Below, piece by piece: positions 1-8,406 of a stretch of DNA of 64,000 nt. A program made the position numbers and the translations under genes. A model generated the notes under the pieces. It worked only from the letters and a program-made list of their open reading frames with translations. It was not told the origin of the DNA and made no database searches. Position 1 is the stretch's first letter, and each line of letters starts with the position of its first letter. The stretch is taken from contig JBAUII010000068.1 of the NCBI GenBank assembly GCA_049682815.1, positions 1 through 64,000 of the forward strand, read 5' to 3'. Origin of the DNA: DASWID01 sp049682815 (lineage in GTDB: Bacteria; Desulfobacterota_D; UBA1144; Nemesobacterales; CSP1-2).

Positions 1-1030
1 CATCTTGTCCCACCAACACGTCAACCGGCCTACCCAAAACCTTCGTTCCCTGGAGCCAGCCTGTTGCGAAGTCTTCAATTGCCTCAGGTTTACCGTCTTT
101 AATCCGGATCCGTACAAGCTTATATCCAGTTGGAACTGACCTGTTCCACGAACCGTGATAAGCGACGAATAGGTCTCCTTTGTATTCTTCGGGAAATTGA
201 TCCGCACCATAGAACGTGAGTCCTAGCGGAGCAGAGTGAGCCTGTAATTCAACTATCGGAGCAATGGTATTTTTGCATCTAGGGCGGAAGTTAAATTCAG
301 GATCCGGGATTTTATCGCCGAAACAATAGGGCCATCCGTAATCCTTTCCTTCCTTAACTAGGTTTACCTCATCTGGTGGTAAATTATCCCCTAACAAGTC
401 TCTTCCGTTTTCACTGGCCCACATTTCCCCCCTGACGGGATCCCAGGCCAGGCCTACGGAGTTTCTCAAACCCGATGCAAACACCTTAACATCACTTCCG
501 TCGGGATTGAATTGTAGAATTGCCGCTCGCCGTCTGTCTTTCTCTTCACAGATATTACAGGATGACCCAATGCATACGTACATCTTCCCATCCGGACCAA
601 AGTTAACTGTCCTTGTAAAGTGCCCGCCAGTAGGGAGGTCTGGAACAATTATTTCTTCCTTACCCGGTCTGGAATTAATGCCGTTATACTCATAGCGTAC
701 AATCTGATTGGTCTTACCAATATAGAGGTAACCCTTGTAAAAGGCTATGCCATGCGGACTATTTAGTCCTTTTAAAAATGTAATCTTTTCATCCGATTTG
801 CCGTCTTTATCTTTATCAGGAATTGCAACGACTCCTCCCTCTCTTATGATAGTCGCGAAAAGAACGCCGTCTGGACTGAATGCCATAAATCTTGGGCTGC
901 CGAGGCCGGTGGCAAATTCTTCAATCATAAATCCTTCTGGTAGTTGGATTTTGTCGGCGAAAGAGAAAAGATCCCCTGGAAATAACATAAAGTATAAAAA
1001 TATAACTGAGGCAACAGCACAGGTTCTCAT
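1..1030 (-). CDS. PQQ-dependent sugar (sorbosone-type) dehydrogenase, C-terminus cut off by window edge
   Basis: Read on the minus strand this is an open frame of 343 codons from ATG at 1030 to the window edge, so the C-terminus is missing. Residues 1-25 form a signal peptide, so the enzyme is exported. The body has repeated beta-propeller blades. The family signature is present: WASENGRD, then DEVNLV and DYGWPYC, and further on AYHGSWNRS. These match the soluble glucose/sorbosone dehydrogenase (GSDH) family, which oxidises sugars with a pyrroloquinoline quinone cofactor in the periplasm. The true substrate cannot be told. No strong ribosome binding site is seen. The family call is firm; cofactor use is inferred from the family. 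Confidence 0.85.
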   Translation of the reverse strand, partial: MRTCAVASVIFLYFMLFPGDLFSFADKIQLPEGFMIEEFATGLGSPRFMAFSPDGVLFATIIREGGVVAIPDKDKDGKSDEKITFLKGLNSPHGIAFYKGYLYIGKTNQIVRYEYNGINSRPGKEEIIVPDLPTGGHFTRTVNFGPDGKMYVCIGSSCNICEEKDRRRAAILQFNPDGSDVKVFASGLRNSVGLAWDPVRGEMWASENGRDLLGDNLPPDEVNLVKEGKDYGWPYCFGDKIPDPEFNFRPRCKNTIAPIVELQAHSAPLGLTFYGADQFPEEYKGDLFVAYHGSWNRSVPTGYKLVRIRIKDGKPEAIEDFATGWLQGTKVLGRPVDVLVGQD

Positions 1031-1085
1031 CGAAATTATTCTAAGGTGAATGATTTATTTATCAAGGTTGTAAGATTTACTCGGG

Positions 1086-1144
1086 ACTGGAAAGTCCCGA
1101 CTATCGTTTACGCCTATTTTCTATCACAATAGGCGGGGTTTTCT
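1086..1144. repeat. Dispersed repeat pair, upstream copies (X and Y units)
   Basis: Unit X, ACTGGAAAGTCCCGAC (1086-1101), is followed by unit Y, ATAGGCGGGGTTTTCT (about 1129-1144). The same units occur once more, in the order Y then X, at 1762-1815, with one mismatch in X. The two sets bracket the frameshifted GIY-YIG gene. Confidence 0.6.
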
Positions 1145-1407
1145 GACCCTGCCTTCCCATTCTTATTGTTATTCTGAATCCTGCCCGAGCCCGCCTTAAG
1201 CCCCGAGTAAAGTCGAAGGATTATTTCAGGATCTAATGAAAATAAGAAATGCTGGGACTGTGCTCCTCCCGTTGTAAATCAAGCATCCGAGGGGTTGAAC
1301 CACAAACGCTGACAAGAAGGAACTATAATTATTGATGGCGTTAGAGAACGATTTATGCTGTACAATCGATCACTTTCATGCATTCTATGTTCGGTGACCC
1401 TAATGTC

Positions 1408-1428
1408 ATTCTGAACTCGTTTCAGAAT
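1408..1428. repeat. Palindrome just upstream of the GIY-YIG gene
   Basis: Perfect 8-bp inverted repeat ATTCTGAA / TTCAGAAT with a 5-base loop, ending 10 bases before the start codon. A sister palindrome with the same geometry lies at the other end of the gene (1732-1752). Confidence 0.7.
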
Positions 1429-1438
1429 CTAATTCAGC

Positions 1439-1754
1439 ATGTCTAAAGGTTACGTCTATATGATGTGCAACAAAGCACTAACCACCGTTTATACCGGCGT
1501 CACAAATAACTTGGAAAGAAGGGTTCTTGAACATAAATTAGGAGAAGGCTCTAAATTCACGACCAAGTATAAATTAAGTATTCTAATTTATTTTGAGGAG
1601 TATGAAGGTATCAACGAGGCAATAGCAAGAGAGAAACAAAAAAAACTGGCATAGAGAATGGAAATGGAGTTTGATAAAATCGGAGAACCCAGAGTTAAAG
1701 GATTTATCCGAGGATTGGTATGAAAAATTAGATCCTGAAATAAATTCAGGATGA
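1439..1754 (+). pseudogene. GIY-YIG domain endonuclease, frameshifted at an A8 run
   Basis: This is a short single-domain GIY-YIG nuclease. The N-terminal part shows GYVYMM and YTGVTNNLERRV followed by EH, the core of the family. The intact frame stops early at 1652-1654 after 71 codons. At 1638-1645 there are eight A's. Removing one A joins the frame to REKQKNWHREWKW, then NPELKDLSEDWYEKLD, the usual C-terminal part of this family, ending at TGA 1752-1754. The last codons lie inside a palindrome. The break may be a real mutation, a sequencing error in the homopolymer, or slippage at the A run. These small nucleases are common next to dispersed palindromes, but the role here is unknown. Confidence 0.8.
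1732..1752. repeat. Palindrome at the 3' end of the GIY-YIG gene
   Basis: Perfect 8-bp inverted repeat ATCCTGAA / TTCAGGAT with a 5-base loop, overlapping the restored stop codon of the GIY-YIG frame. It matches the palindrome at 1408-1428 in arm length, loop length and most bases. Confidence 0.7.
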
Positions 1755-1761
1755 CATTAGC

Positions 1762-1815
1762 ATAGGCGGGGTTTTCTAACCACGCTAGATTTCCCCGAAA
1801 CTGGAACGTCCCGAC
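1762..1815. repeat. Dispersed repeat pair, downstream copies (Y and X units)
   Basis: Second copy of the Y unit (ATAGGCGGGGTTTTCT, 1762-1777) and of the X unit (ACTGGAACGTCCCGAC, 1800-1815), same strand as the copies at 1086-1144 but in the opposite order. Confidence 0.6.
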
Positions 1816-1831
1816 CATCTCTTCAATCCAC

Positions 1832-2509
1832 TCAGAGGGTAAAAGAAAGATTGCTTGATACGTGAGGAGTCATCTTGAAAACCCGCGAAAAGGCTTCGAT
1901 TATACTATCGTTCACTTCGGACATATCAATATCCTTTTTGTTACCTGACAGCTCTTTTATCGATGTCATTTTGATGCCCGGAATCCCGCAAGGCACTATC
2001 ATCGCGAAGTAAGATAAATCCGTATTTACATTAAGAGCAAATCCATGGTAGGTCGTCCATTTCTTCACACCAATCCCGATTGATGCAATCTTTTCATCTC
2101 CCACCCAGACCCCGGTATAATCCGTTTTTCTCTCACCTGTAATGTGAAAATCGCGCAGTGCGTTGATGATTACCTCTTCTATGTTTCTCAAAAAGAGATG
2201 AATGTCACATTTATGATTATTCAGATCCAGAATCGGGTAGCCGACTAATTGTCCGGGTCCATGATATGTGATGTCGCCTCCTCTGCCCACAGTTTCGAAA
2301 TAGATACCACTGTTCTTCAGTTCCTCTTGGTCCTTCAGGAGATGTTCAGTTTTGCCTCTTCTCCCCAATGTAAAGGTCGGAGGGTGCTCTAACAGTAAAA
2401 GAGTATCCCCGACCTCGCCATGCCTTATTTTGTTGAGGAGTGATAGCTGCAGTTCCAGGGCCTCATTATAGTTCACAATACCTAACTTATCAACGGTAAG
2501 AACCCTCAT
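1832..2509 (-). CDS. lipB: Octanoyltransferase LipB (lipoyl synthesis)
   Basis: LipB moves octanoyl from acyl carrier protein to a lysine on lipoyl domains, the first step of lipoyl cofactor synthesis in the cytoplasm. The frame shows the conserved GGDITYHGPGQLVGYP motif, the catalytic lysine in DEKIASIGIGVKKW and the catalytic cysteine in IVPCGIPG. An upstream ATG at 2548 is in frame, but the 13 extra codons are made from a short GATGCA-type tandem repeat, so the start MRVLTVDKLG at 2509 is preferred (225 residues). It lies 48 bases downstream of lpd on the same strand and probably shares its transcript. It fits functionally with the pyruvate dehydrogenase genes to the right, whose E2 needs lipoylation. 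No lipA is visible in the window. Confidence 0.95.
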   Translation of the reverse strand: MRVLTVDKLGIVNYNEALELQLSLLNKIRHGEVGDTLLLLEHPPTFTLGRRGKTEHLLKDQEELKNSGIYFETVGRGGDITYHGPGQLVGYPILDLNNHKCDIHLFLRNIEEVIINALRDFHITGERKTDYTGVWVGDEKIASIGIGVKKWTTYHGFALNVNTDLSYFAMIVPCGIPGIKMTSIKELSGNKKDIDMSEVNDSIIEAFSRVFKMTPHVSSNLSFTL

Positions 2510-2514
2510 GCGTC

Positions 2515-2553
2515 TAGTAGCCTGCATCCTGCATCGTGCATCCTGCATCGTGC
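2515..2553. repeat. Short GATGCA-type tandem repeat between lpd and lipB
   Basis: On the minus strand, units of the form GGATGCACGATGCA are repeated about two and a half times between the lpd stop and the lipB start. A looser relative sits near 20265-20302. Confidence 0.6.
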
Positions 2554-2557
2554 ATCC

Positions 2558-3994
2558 TTACATATTCCGGGCCCGCTCTAATGCCGATAAAGCGGCCTCC
2601 ATTACTGCCTCTGACAGAGTGGGATGGGCGTGTGGTGTTAATGCAATCTCCAGTGGAGTTGCCTCCAACGTCTGTGCAACTCCGATTTCCGCGATGAGTT
2701 CTGTTGCGCCATGACCAATAATATGCGTACCTAGAATTTCACCTGTAACTGAATCTGATATTATCTTAACAAAACCATCAGTTTCGCCCATCGCAACTGC
2801 TTTCCCCGAAGCTCTAAATGGGAACTTGCCAACTTTAATCTTGAGCCCTTTCTCCCTGACTGCATCCTCGGTAAAGCCGACGGAGGCTATTTCTGGCTGG
2901 CAGTAAACACAGCTCGGTATCCTGTCATAATGCACCCTGCTTCCTTTCTGTCCAGAGATCAATTCAACTGCGGTGATACCCTCTTCTGAAGCCTTGTGAG
3001 CGAGGAGGGGTGGTCCGATCACATCGCCAATTGCGTACACATTGCTGCAGGTTGTTCTATAAGAGCCATCGGTCCTTATGAACCCTTGTTCGTTAAGCTC
3101 TATATTCAAATCCTTTAACCCCAGATCATCGGAGTCTTTATAATAGCTCAACGATGTCGGGGCGGTATTAGCTACAGCCTTTCGACCAACCGCTACCAGT
3201 AGTTTTGAAGCTTCAATTACCTTTAACTCTTTACTTGACGTGTCCTCAACAGTTACATTAAGCAAACCCTTTAACTGTTTGTAACTATCATATTTTGTGC
3301 CTGTTAAGACCATAATACCTGATTTCTTGAATATCCTCTCAAGCTCCGAAGCTACTTCAGAATCTGCCCCGGGGAGTAGATGGCTTTCCATCTCTACAAG
3401 TGTAACCTTGCTCCCAAATGAATTATATACATACGCGAATTCCGCTCCTATATAACCTCCTCCTATGATGACAATCGATTTGGGGAAATCCTTTGACATT
3501 ATTGCTTCATCGCTGGTGATCACGAGCTTTCCATCTATTTCAAGCCCAGGGAGTGTCTTAGGCACAGAACCCGTAGCTATCAGCACGTTCTCAGCCTCGA
3601 TCTCATTCTGGTTTTTGTTTCCTATGATTCCTATTTTATTTCTCGTGATTAACTTACCCGTACCCTGCAGGTGGGCGATTCCGTTTTTCTTAAGGAGAAA
3701 TTCCACACCTTTAGATAAAGTGGATGAAGCTTTTCGGCTCCTGTCGATAACTTTTGAATAATCAAAGGAAAGCCCCTTGACGTTGATTCCATAGGAATCC
3801 GATCTCTTAAAATACTCATATAACTCGGCGGACTTGAGGATCGCTTTTGATGGAATGCATCCCCAGTTAAGACAAACTCCGCCCGGCTTATCCCTTTCAA
3901 TGACAGCAACCTTCATCCCCAATTGTGCCGCTCGAATCGCTGCAATATAACCGCCCGGCCCCGATCCTATCACCGCTAAATTATATTTTTCCAT
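2558..3994 (-). CDS. lpdA: Dihydrolipoyl dehydrogenase (E3), first copy
   Basis: This flavoprotein reoxidises dihydrolipoyl groups of 2-oxoacid dehydrogenase complexes with NAD. It has the N-terminal FAD motif IGSGPGGYIAA, the redox pair C41/C46 in GGVCLNWGCIPSK, the NAD motif IIGGGYIGAEFA, the second FAD motif YAIGDV, and the C-terminal H457-E462 dyad in HAHPTLSEA. Its length of 478 residues is normal. It is transcribed away from aceE, with lipB following it. A second lpd lies downstream of aceF (8407-9843), so this copy may serve another complex, such as 2-oxoglutarate or branched-chain dehydrogenase or glycine cleavage. That division of labour is inferred. Confidence 0.95.
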   Translation of the reverse strand: MEKYNLAVIGSGPGGYIAAIRAAQLGMKVAVIERDKPGGVCLNWGCIPSKAILKSAELYEYFKRSDSYGINVKGLSFDYSKVIDRSRKASSTLSKGVEFLLKKNGIAHLQGTGKLITRNKIGIIGNKNQNEIEAENVLIATGSVPKTLPGLEIDGKLVITSDEAIMSKDFPKSIVIIGGGYIGAEFAYVYNSFGSKVTLVEMESHLLPGADSEVASELERIFKKSGIMVLTGTKYDSYKQLKGLLNVTVEDTSSKELKVIEASKLLVAVGRKAVANTAPTSLSYYKDSDDLGLKDLNIELNEQGFIRTDGSYRTTCSNVYAIGDVIGPPLLAHKASEEGITAVELISGQKGSRVHYDRIPSCVYCQPEIASVGFTEDAVREKGLKIKVGKFPFRASGKAVAMGETDGFVKIISDSVTGEILGTHIIGHGATELIAEIGVAQTLEATPLEIALTPHAHPTLSEAVMEAALSALERARNM

Positions 3995-4162
3995 CGCCCT
4001 AGTATTATAGCTATAGATTATTGATGGTCAATTTCCCACTTTTTTATTTACATTCCGGAATAGGTATAATAGGATAAAATTGAATAAATATACCGATCAC
4101 TTAAGATAATAGTCGTGGTTACGGTCTAGGATATTTATATTAACTTATAAAAAAGCAGTAAG

Positions 4163-6847
4163 ATGAGCCGATTTGTAGAAAAAGATAAAGAAATTTCTCA
4201 GGATGAAGCAATCGAGACACAGGAGTGGATTGATTCACTTGAGCATGTTATAAGGACCCGCACACCCGAGAGGGTAAAACGCCTGATCAAGCAACTACAC
4301 ATCCATGCGAAGAAAGCAGGAATCGATGCCCCATACGCCGCGAACACACCCTATATAAACACAATACCCGCGGATAAGCAACCCCCATTTCCAGGTAGTC
4401 GTGAAATAGAACGTCGAATTAAGAGTCTGATTCGCTGGAATGCCATGGCTATGGTCGTCAGGGCTAACAGAATAGAAGAGGGGATTGGTGGACATATTTC
4501 GACTTATGCGTCTACGGCAACACTTTTTGAAATTGGTTTCAATCATTTCTTTCGAGCCAAGAGCGAGGAACGCGAAGGGGACATTATTTATTTTCAGGGC
4601 CATGCATCTCCCGGGATTTATGCCAGAGCATTTCTTGAGGGGCGTCTTTCAATTGAACAATTGGAGAATTTTCGACGGGAGTTAAAACCAGGGGGTGGAT
4701 TGTCATCCTATCCCCATCCGTGGTTAATGCCAAACTTCTGGCAATTCCCTACAGTCTCTATGGGACTGAGTCCGATTATGGCGATCTACCAGGCAAGGTT
4801 CAACCGTTATCTTGAGGATCGCGGGCTTAGAAAGCCATCAGACGCAAAGGTGTGGTGTTTGATGGGGGACGGAGAAACCGATGAACCTGAATCTCTGGGT
4901 GCAATTACCTTGGCAGCAAGGGAGAAATTGGATAATCTGATTTTCGTAATAAATTGCAATTTGCAGAGATTGGATGGCCCCGTTCGCGGCAACGGCAAAA
5001 TAATACAGGAACTTGAGACGATCTTCAGAGGAGCAGGCTGGAACGTAATTAAGGTGATATGGGGAAGTGACTGGGATGCGCTGCTAGCCAAAGATCACCA
5101 CGGAGTTCTCGTCAATCGTATGGAGGAAGCTGTCGACGGCGATTATCAAAAGTATATAGTCGAATCGGGGAAATACATCCGTGATCACTTTTTTGGTACT
5201 GACCCTCGGCTTTTGGAGTTGGTGAAAAACCTGTCTGATGAACAACTACAAAAACTTAGGCGAGGGGGGCATGATCCCGAAAAGGTGTATGCCGCCTTCA
5301 AGGCTGCGATAGATAATACAGGCTCACCAACTGTGATCTTGGCTAAAACAATTAAGGGTTATGGACTTGGCGAGAGCGGTGAGGGTCGGAATATAACTCA
5401 TCAACAGAAGAAATTAAATGAGGAAGAGCTCAGGGAATTTCGAACTCGTTTTGGTATTCCTATCTCTGATGAAGAAGTTTCCAAGGCGCCATTCTATAAG
5501 CCTCCCGATGATAGTCCCGAAATCAAATATCTTCATGAAAGGCGGAAGGAACTCGGCGGATATATACCTGATAGGTCGGTTAACTACGAGCCTCTCAAGA
5601 CTCCTTCTGAAAAGCTTTTTGAAGAATTTCATAAGGGATCCGGTGATAGAGGTGTTGCAACGACTATGGCATTCGTAAGAATGCTTTCTAAGTTGCTCAA
5701 AGATGAACAGATTGGGAAACTGATAGTTCCTATTATCCCGGATGAGGCTCGTACTTTTGGGATGGAATCTCTATTTCGCCAAGTTGGCATTTACTCTCAT
5801 GTTGGACAACTCTATGAGCCTGTTGATAAGGATACCCTTCTCTATTATAAGGAGGCCCTCGATGGGCAGATTCTCGAAGAGGGTATTACGGAGGCTGGTT
5901 CAATGTCCTCATTTATTGCAGCGGGCACCGCATATGCCACTCACGGTATAAACATGATACCTTTCTTCGTTTTTTATTCCATGTTTGGTTTTCAAAGAAT
6001 TGGCGATCTTATGTGGGCTGCCGGTGACATGAGGTGTCGCGGATTTTTGATTGGCGGAACCTCCGGTCGCACGACATTGGCCGGCGAAGGGTTGCAACAC
6101 CAGGATGGTCACAGCCACCTCTTAGCGTATTCTGTCCCAAACTTAAAGACCTACGATCCAGCATTCGCTTACGAGATAGCCGTAATCATAAGGGACGGTA
6201 TACGTCGTATGTATGAAGAGCAGCAGGACATATTCTATTATCTGACCGTAATGAATGAACCCTATCTTCAGCCCCCCATGCCCAAAGGGATAAAGGAGGG
6301 TATTTTGAAGGGAATGTACAAGGTTAAGGCATCTGAAAACACAGACGCTAAGCGCCACGCCCAGATACTTGGAAGCGGGTCAATCCTGAATGAATCCCTT
6401 AAGGCCCAGAAGATCCTTGAAGAAAGGTATGGAGTAGCCGCCGATGTTTGGAGCGTGACCAGTTATAAGGAACTCTATAGGGATGGCCTAGATGTTGAGA
6501 GATGGAACATGTTGCATCCGTCGGAGATAAACAAAATACCGTACATTACTCAATGCCTTGGCGACGCACCCGGTGTTTTCGTTGCCGCTACCGATTATGT
6601 GAAGGCACTCCCAGATTCTATCTCCCAATGGCTTCCACGGCCCCTTGTCTCACTGGGAACAGACGGCTTTGGCAGAAGCGGTAGTCGATCTGCCCTGCGT
6701 GACTTTTTCGAAGTTGATTCTAGGTTTATAACTTTGGCGACTCTTGCTGCACTCGCGCGAGAGAAAAAAATCAATACGGATATAGTTCAAAACGCTATAA
6801 AAGACCTAGAAATCGAGCCAAACAAACTAAATCCAATGATTTCTTGA
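4163..6847 (+). CDS. aceE: Pyruvate dehydrogenase E1, homodimeric type
   Basis: AceE decarboxylates pyruvate with thiamine diphosphate and acetylates the E2 lipoyl groups. The 894 residues match the single-chain homodimeric E1 of Gram-negatives (E. coli form 887 residues), not the alpha/beta type. Visible landmarks are the ThDP motif GDGETDEPES running to NCNLQRLDGPVRGN, the ITHQQKKLN loop, and the C-terminal half motifs ILEEGITEAGSMSSF and GLQHQDGHSHL. It is the first gene of a rightward aceE-aceF-lpd cluster. The aceF start is 15 bases downstream. No convincing promoter was identified in the 168-base gap shared with the divergent lpd. Confidence 0.97.
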   Translation: MSRFVEKDKEISQDEAIETQEWIDSLEHVIRTRTPERVKRLIKQLHIHAKKAGIDAPYAANTPYINTIPADKQPPFPGSREIERRIKSLIRWNAMAMVVRANRIEEGIGGHISTYASTATLFEIGFNHFFRAKSEEREGDIIYFQGHASPGIYARAFLEGRLSIEQLENFRRELKPGGGLSSYPHPWLMPNFWQFPTVSMGLSPIMAIYQARFNRYLEDRGLRKPSDAKVWCLMGDGETDEPESLGAITLAAREKLDNLIFVINCNLQRLDGPVRGNGKIIQELETIFRGAGWNVIKVIWGSDWDALLAKDHHGVLVNRMEEAVDGDYQKYIVESGKYIRDHFFGTDPRLLELVKNLSDEQLQKLRRGGHDPEKVYAAFKAAIDNTGSPTVILAKTIKGYGLGESGEGRNITHQQKKLNEEELREFRTRFGIPISDEEVSKAPFYKPPDDSPEIKYLHERRKELGGYIPDRSVNYEPLKTPSEKLFEEFHKGSGDRGVATTMAFVRMLSKLLKDEQIGKLIVPIIPDEARTFGMESLFRQVGIYSHVGQLYEPVDKDTLLYYKEALDGQILEEGITEAGSMSSFIAAGTAYATHGINMIPFFVFYSMFGFQRIGDLMWAAGDMRCRGFLIGGTSGRTTLAGEGLQHQDGHSHLLAYSVPNLKTYDPAFAYEIAVIIRDGIRRMYEEQQDIFYYLTVMNEPYLQPPMPKGIKEGILKGMYKVKASENTDAKRHAQILGSGSILNESLKAQKILEERYGVAADVWSVTSYKELYRDGLDVERWNMLHPSEINKIPYITQCLGDAPGVFVAATDYVKALPDSISQWLPRPLVSLGTDGFGRSGSRSALRDFFEVDSRFITLATLAALAREKKINTDIVQNAIKDLEIEPNKLNPMIS

Positions 6848-6862
6848 TACTGACGATGACCT

Positions 6863-8269
6863 ATGGTGACTGAATTCAGATTGCCTGAGCTGGGCGAAGA
6901 TATAGCGACAGGGGACGTCATAAACGTTTATGTCTCTGTCGGTGATAAAATCTCGAAAGACCAGCCCATTATGGAAATTGAAACAGACAAGGCGACGATT
7001 GAGGTTCCGGCACCTGTAAGTGGTGTTATAACTGGAGTGCACGTAAAGGAGGGAGAAACGATAAATATAGGACAATTATTAGTTACCATAGATGAATCTG
7101 GGGAAGAAGAAAAAGAAGCGCCCGAAGTTAAAGAAGCGATTCAGGAAGAAGTAGAAGTATCAGCCGAAGAAAAGATTGAAGCTAAAAAGAAGAAGACGGT
7201 AGAGAAGATTGCGGAAGTAAAAACTGAAGCTGAACCAAAAGGAAAAGACGAGACAGAGATTGAAGAAAAAGAATACGAAGAAGAAGCAGCCTCGAAGGAA
7301 GAAGAGGGCAAAGTCGTAGAATTTGCTCGATCGTCTCAAGCAGGTGTCGAGAAACAGGCTCCAAGAAAACTCGTCCCGGCCTCACCGTCGGTTCGCAGAT
7401 TGGCTCGTGAGATCGGAGTGGATATCAATCAGATTAAGGGTTCAGGTGCGGGGGGACGGATTTCGGAAGAAGATGTAAAAAATTATGCAAGCAAAGAGAT
7501 TTCAAAGACTGGCCCAGAAGAAATTCAAGTGGGAAAAGCAGATATATCTTTACCTGATTTTACAAAATGGGGAGAAATAGAGCGGAAGCAGATGTCCAAG
7601 GTAAGACGACTAACGGCAGAGCGGATGACATCTGCCTGGCGGGCGCCTCATGTAACCCAGCATGACAAGGCCGATATTACGGAGTTAGAGAAAACAAGGA
7701 AGCTCTTCGGCAGGGAAACAGAAAACGCCGGTGGAAAACTGACTGTCACCGCTATTTTAATCAAGGTAGTCGGCTCTGCGCTTAAGATCTTCCCTCAATT
7801 CAACGCCAGCGTAGATATGACAAACAGCGAGGTAATCTACAAGAAATATTATAACATCGCCGTCGCAGTGGACACCGACAGAGGACTTCTAGCACCCGTC
7901 ATAAAGAATGTGGATAAGAAGAATTTGATTGGAATTTCCTCAGAGCTTACGCAATTGTCCGAAAAAGCGAGGAATAAGAAAATCACGGTCGAAGAATTGC
8001 AGGGAGGGACTTTCACCATTAGCAATCTTGGCGGACTCGGGGGCACTTATTTTACACCGGTTATCTATTCTCCGGATGTTGCTCTGCTTGGGGTATCGCG
8101 CTCTAAAATAGAACCGGTCTTTATTGACGACAAATTTGAGCCTCGCCTAATGTTACCGCTTTCACTATCTTATGATCACCGAATTATAGATGGCGCAGAT
8201 GCAGTTCGATTCTTGCGGTGGATTGTCGAAGCCTTGGAAGAGCCTTTCAAGCTTGTACTTGAAGGATGA
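6863..8269 (+). CDS. aceF: Dihydrolipoyl acetyltransferase E2 of pyruvate dehydrogenase
   Basis: This is the core of the pyruvate dehydrogenase complex, transferring acetyl from lipoyl to CoA. It carries one lipoyl domain (residues 1-78, lipoylated K43 in ETDKATIEVP), a peripheral-subunit-binding domain (about 169-208, PASPSVRRLAREIGVD) and a catalytic acyltransferase domain ending in DHRIIDG with H439 and D443. E. coli has three lipoyl domains; one is common elsewhere. The linker at about 80-155 is strongly Glu/Lys rich instead of the usual Ala/Pro rich type. The gene follows aceE by 15 bases. The lipoyl group would be supplied by the nearby lipB product. Confidence 0.96.
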   Translation: MVTEFRLPELGEDIATGDVINVYVSVGDKISKDQPIMEIETDKATIEVPAPVSGVITGVHVKEGETINIGQLLVTIDESGEEEKEAPEVKEAIQEEVEVSAEEKIEAKKKKTVEKIAEVKTEAEPKGKDETEIEEKEYEEEAASKEEEGKVVEFARSSQAGVEKQAPRKLVPASPSVRRLAREIGVDINQIKGSGAGGRISEEDVKNYASKEISKTGPEEIQVGKADISLPDFTKWGEIERKQMSKVRRLTAERMTSAWRAPHVTQHDKADITELEKTRKLFGRETENAGGKLTVTAILIKVVGSALKIFPQFNASVDMTNSEVIYKKYYNIAVAVDTDRGLLAPVIKNVDKKNLIGISSELTQLSEKARNKKITVEELQGGTFTISNLGGLGGTYFTPVIYSPDVALLGVSRSKIEPVFIDDKFEPRLMLPLSLSYDHRIIDGADAVRFLRWIVEALEEPFKLVLEG

Positions 8270-8406
8270 ATTTATTCAGCCACATATACACACGAAAATT
8301 ACTTATATACAGCATAATTATCTTAAATTAAATAATTGGATTTATGTCAATTAGTGAAAATTCGTGCTAATCTGTGGCTTCAATTTTATCTTTTCAAATT
8401 GAAGTG

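Larger units (their letters stand above)
1031..1438. other. Intergenic region with dispersed repeat fragments
   Basis: No gene is seen in these 408 bases. The stretch holds an ACTGGAAAGTCCCGAC unit at 1086-1101 and an ATAGGCGGGGTTTTCT unit at about 1129-1144. Both recur at 1800-1815 and 1762-1777, on the other side of the GIY-YIG gene. Around 1165-1240 there is also an AATCCTG ... TTTCAGGATCT type repeat. The rest is unassigned. Confidence 0.6.

Noticed and set aside
747..1049. 100-codon frame on the plus strand
   Set aside because: It lies opposite the sugar dehydrogenase, which shows clear family motifs on the minus strand.
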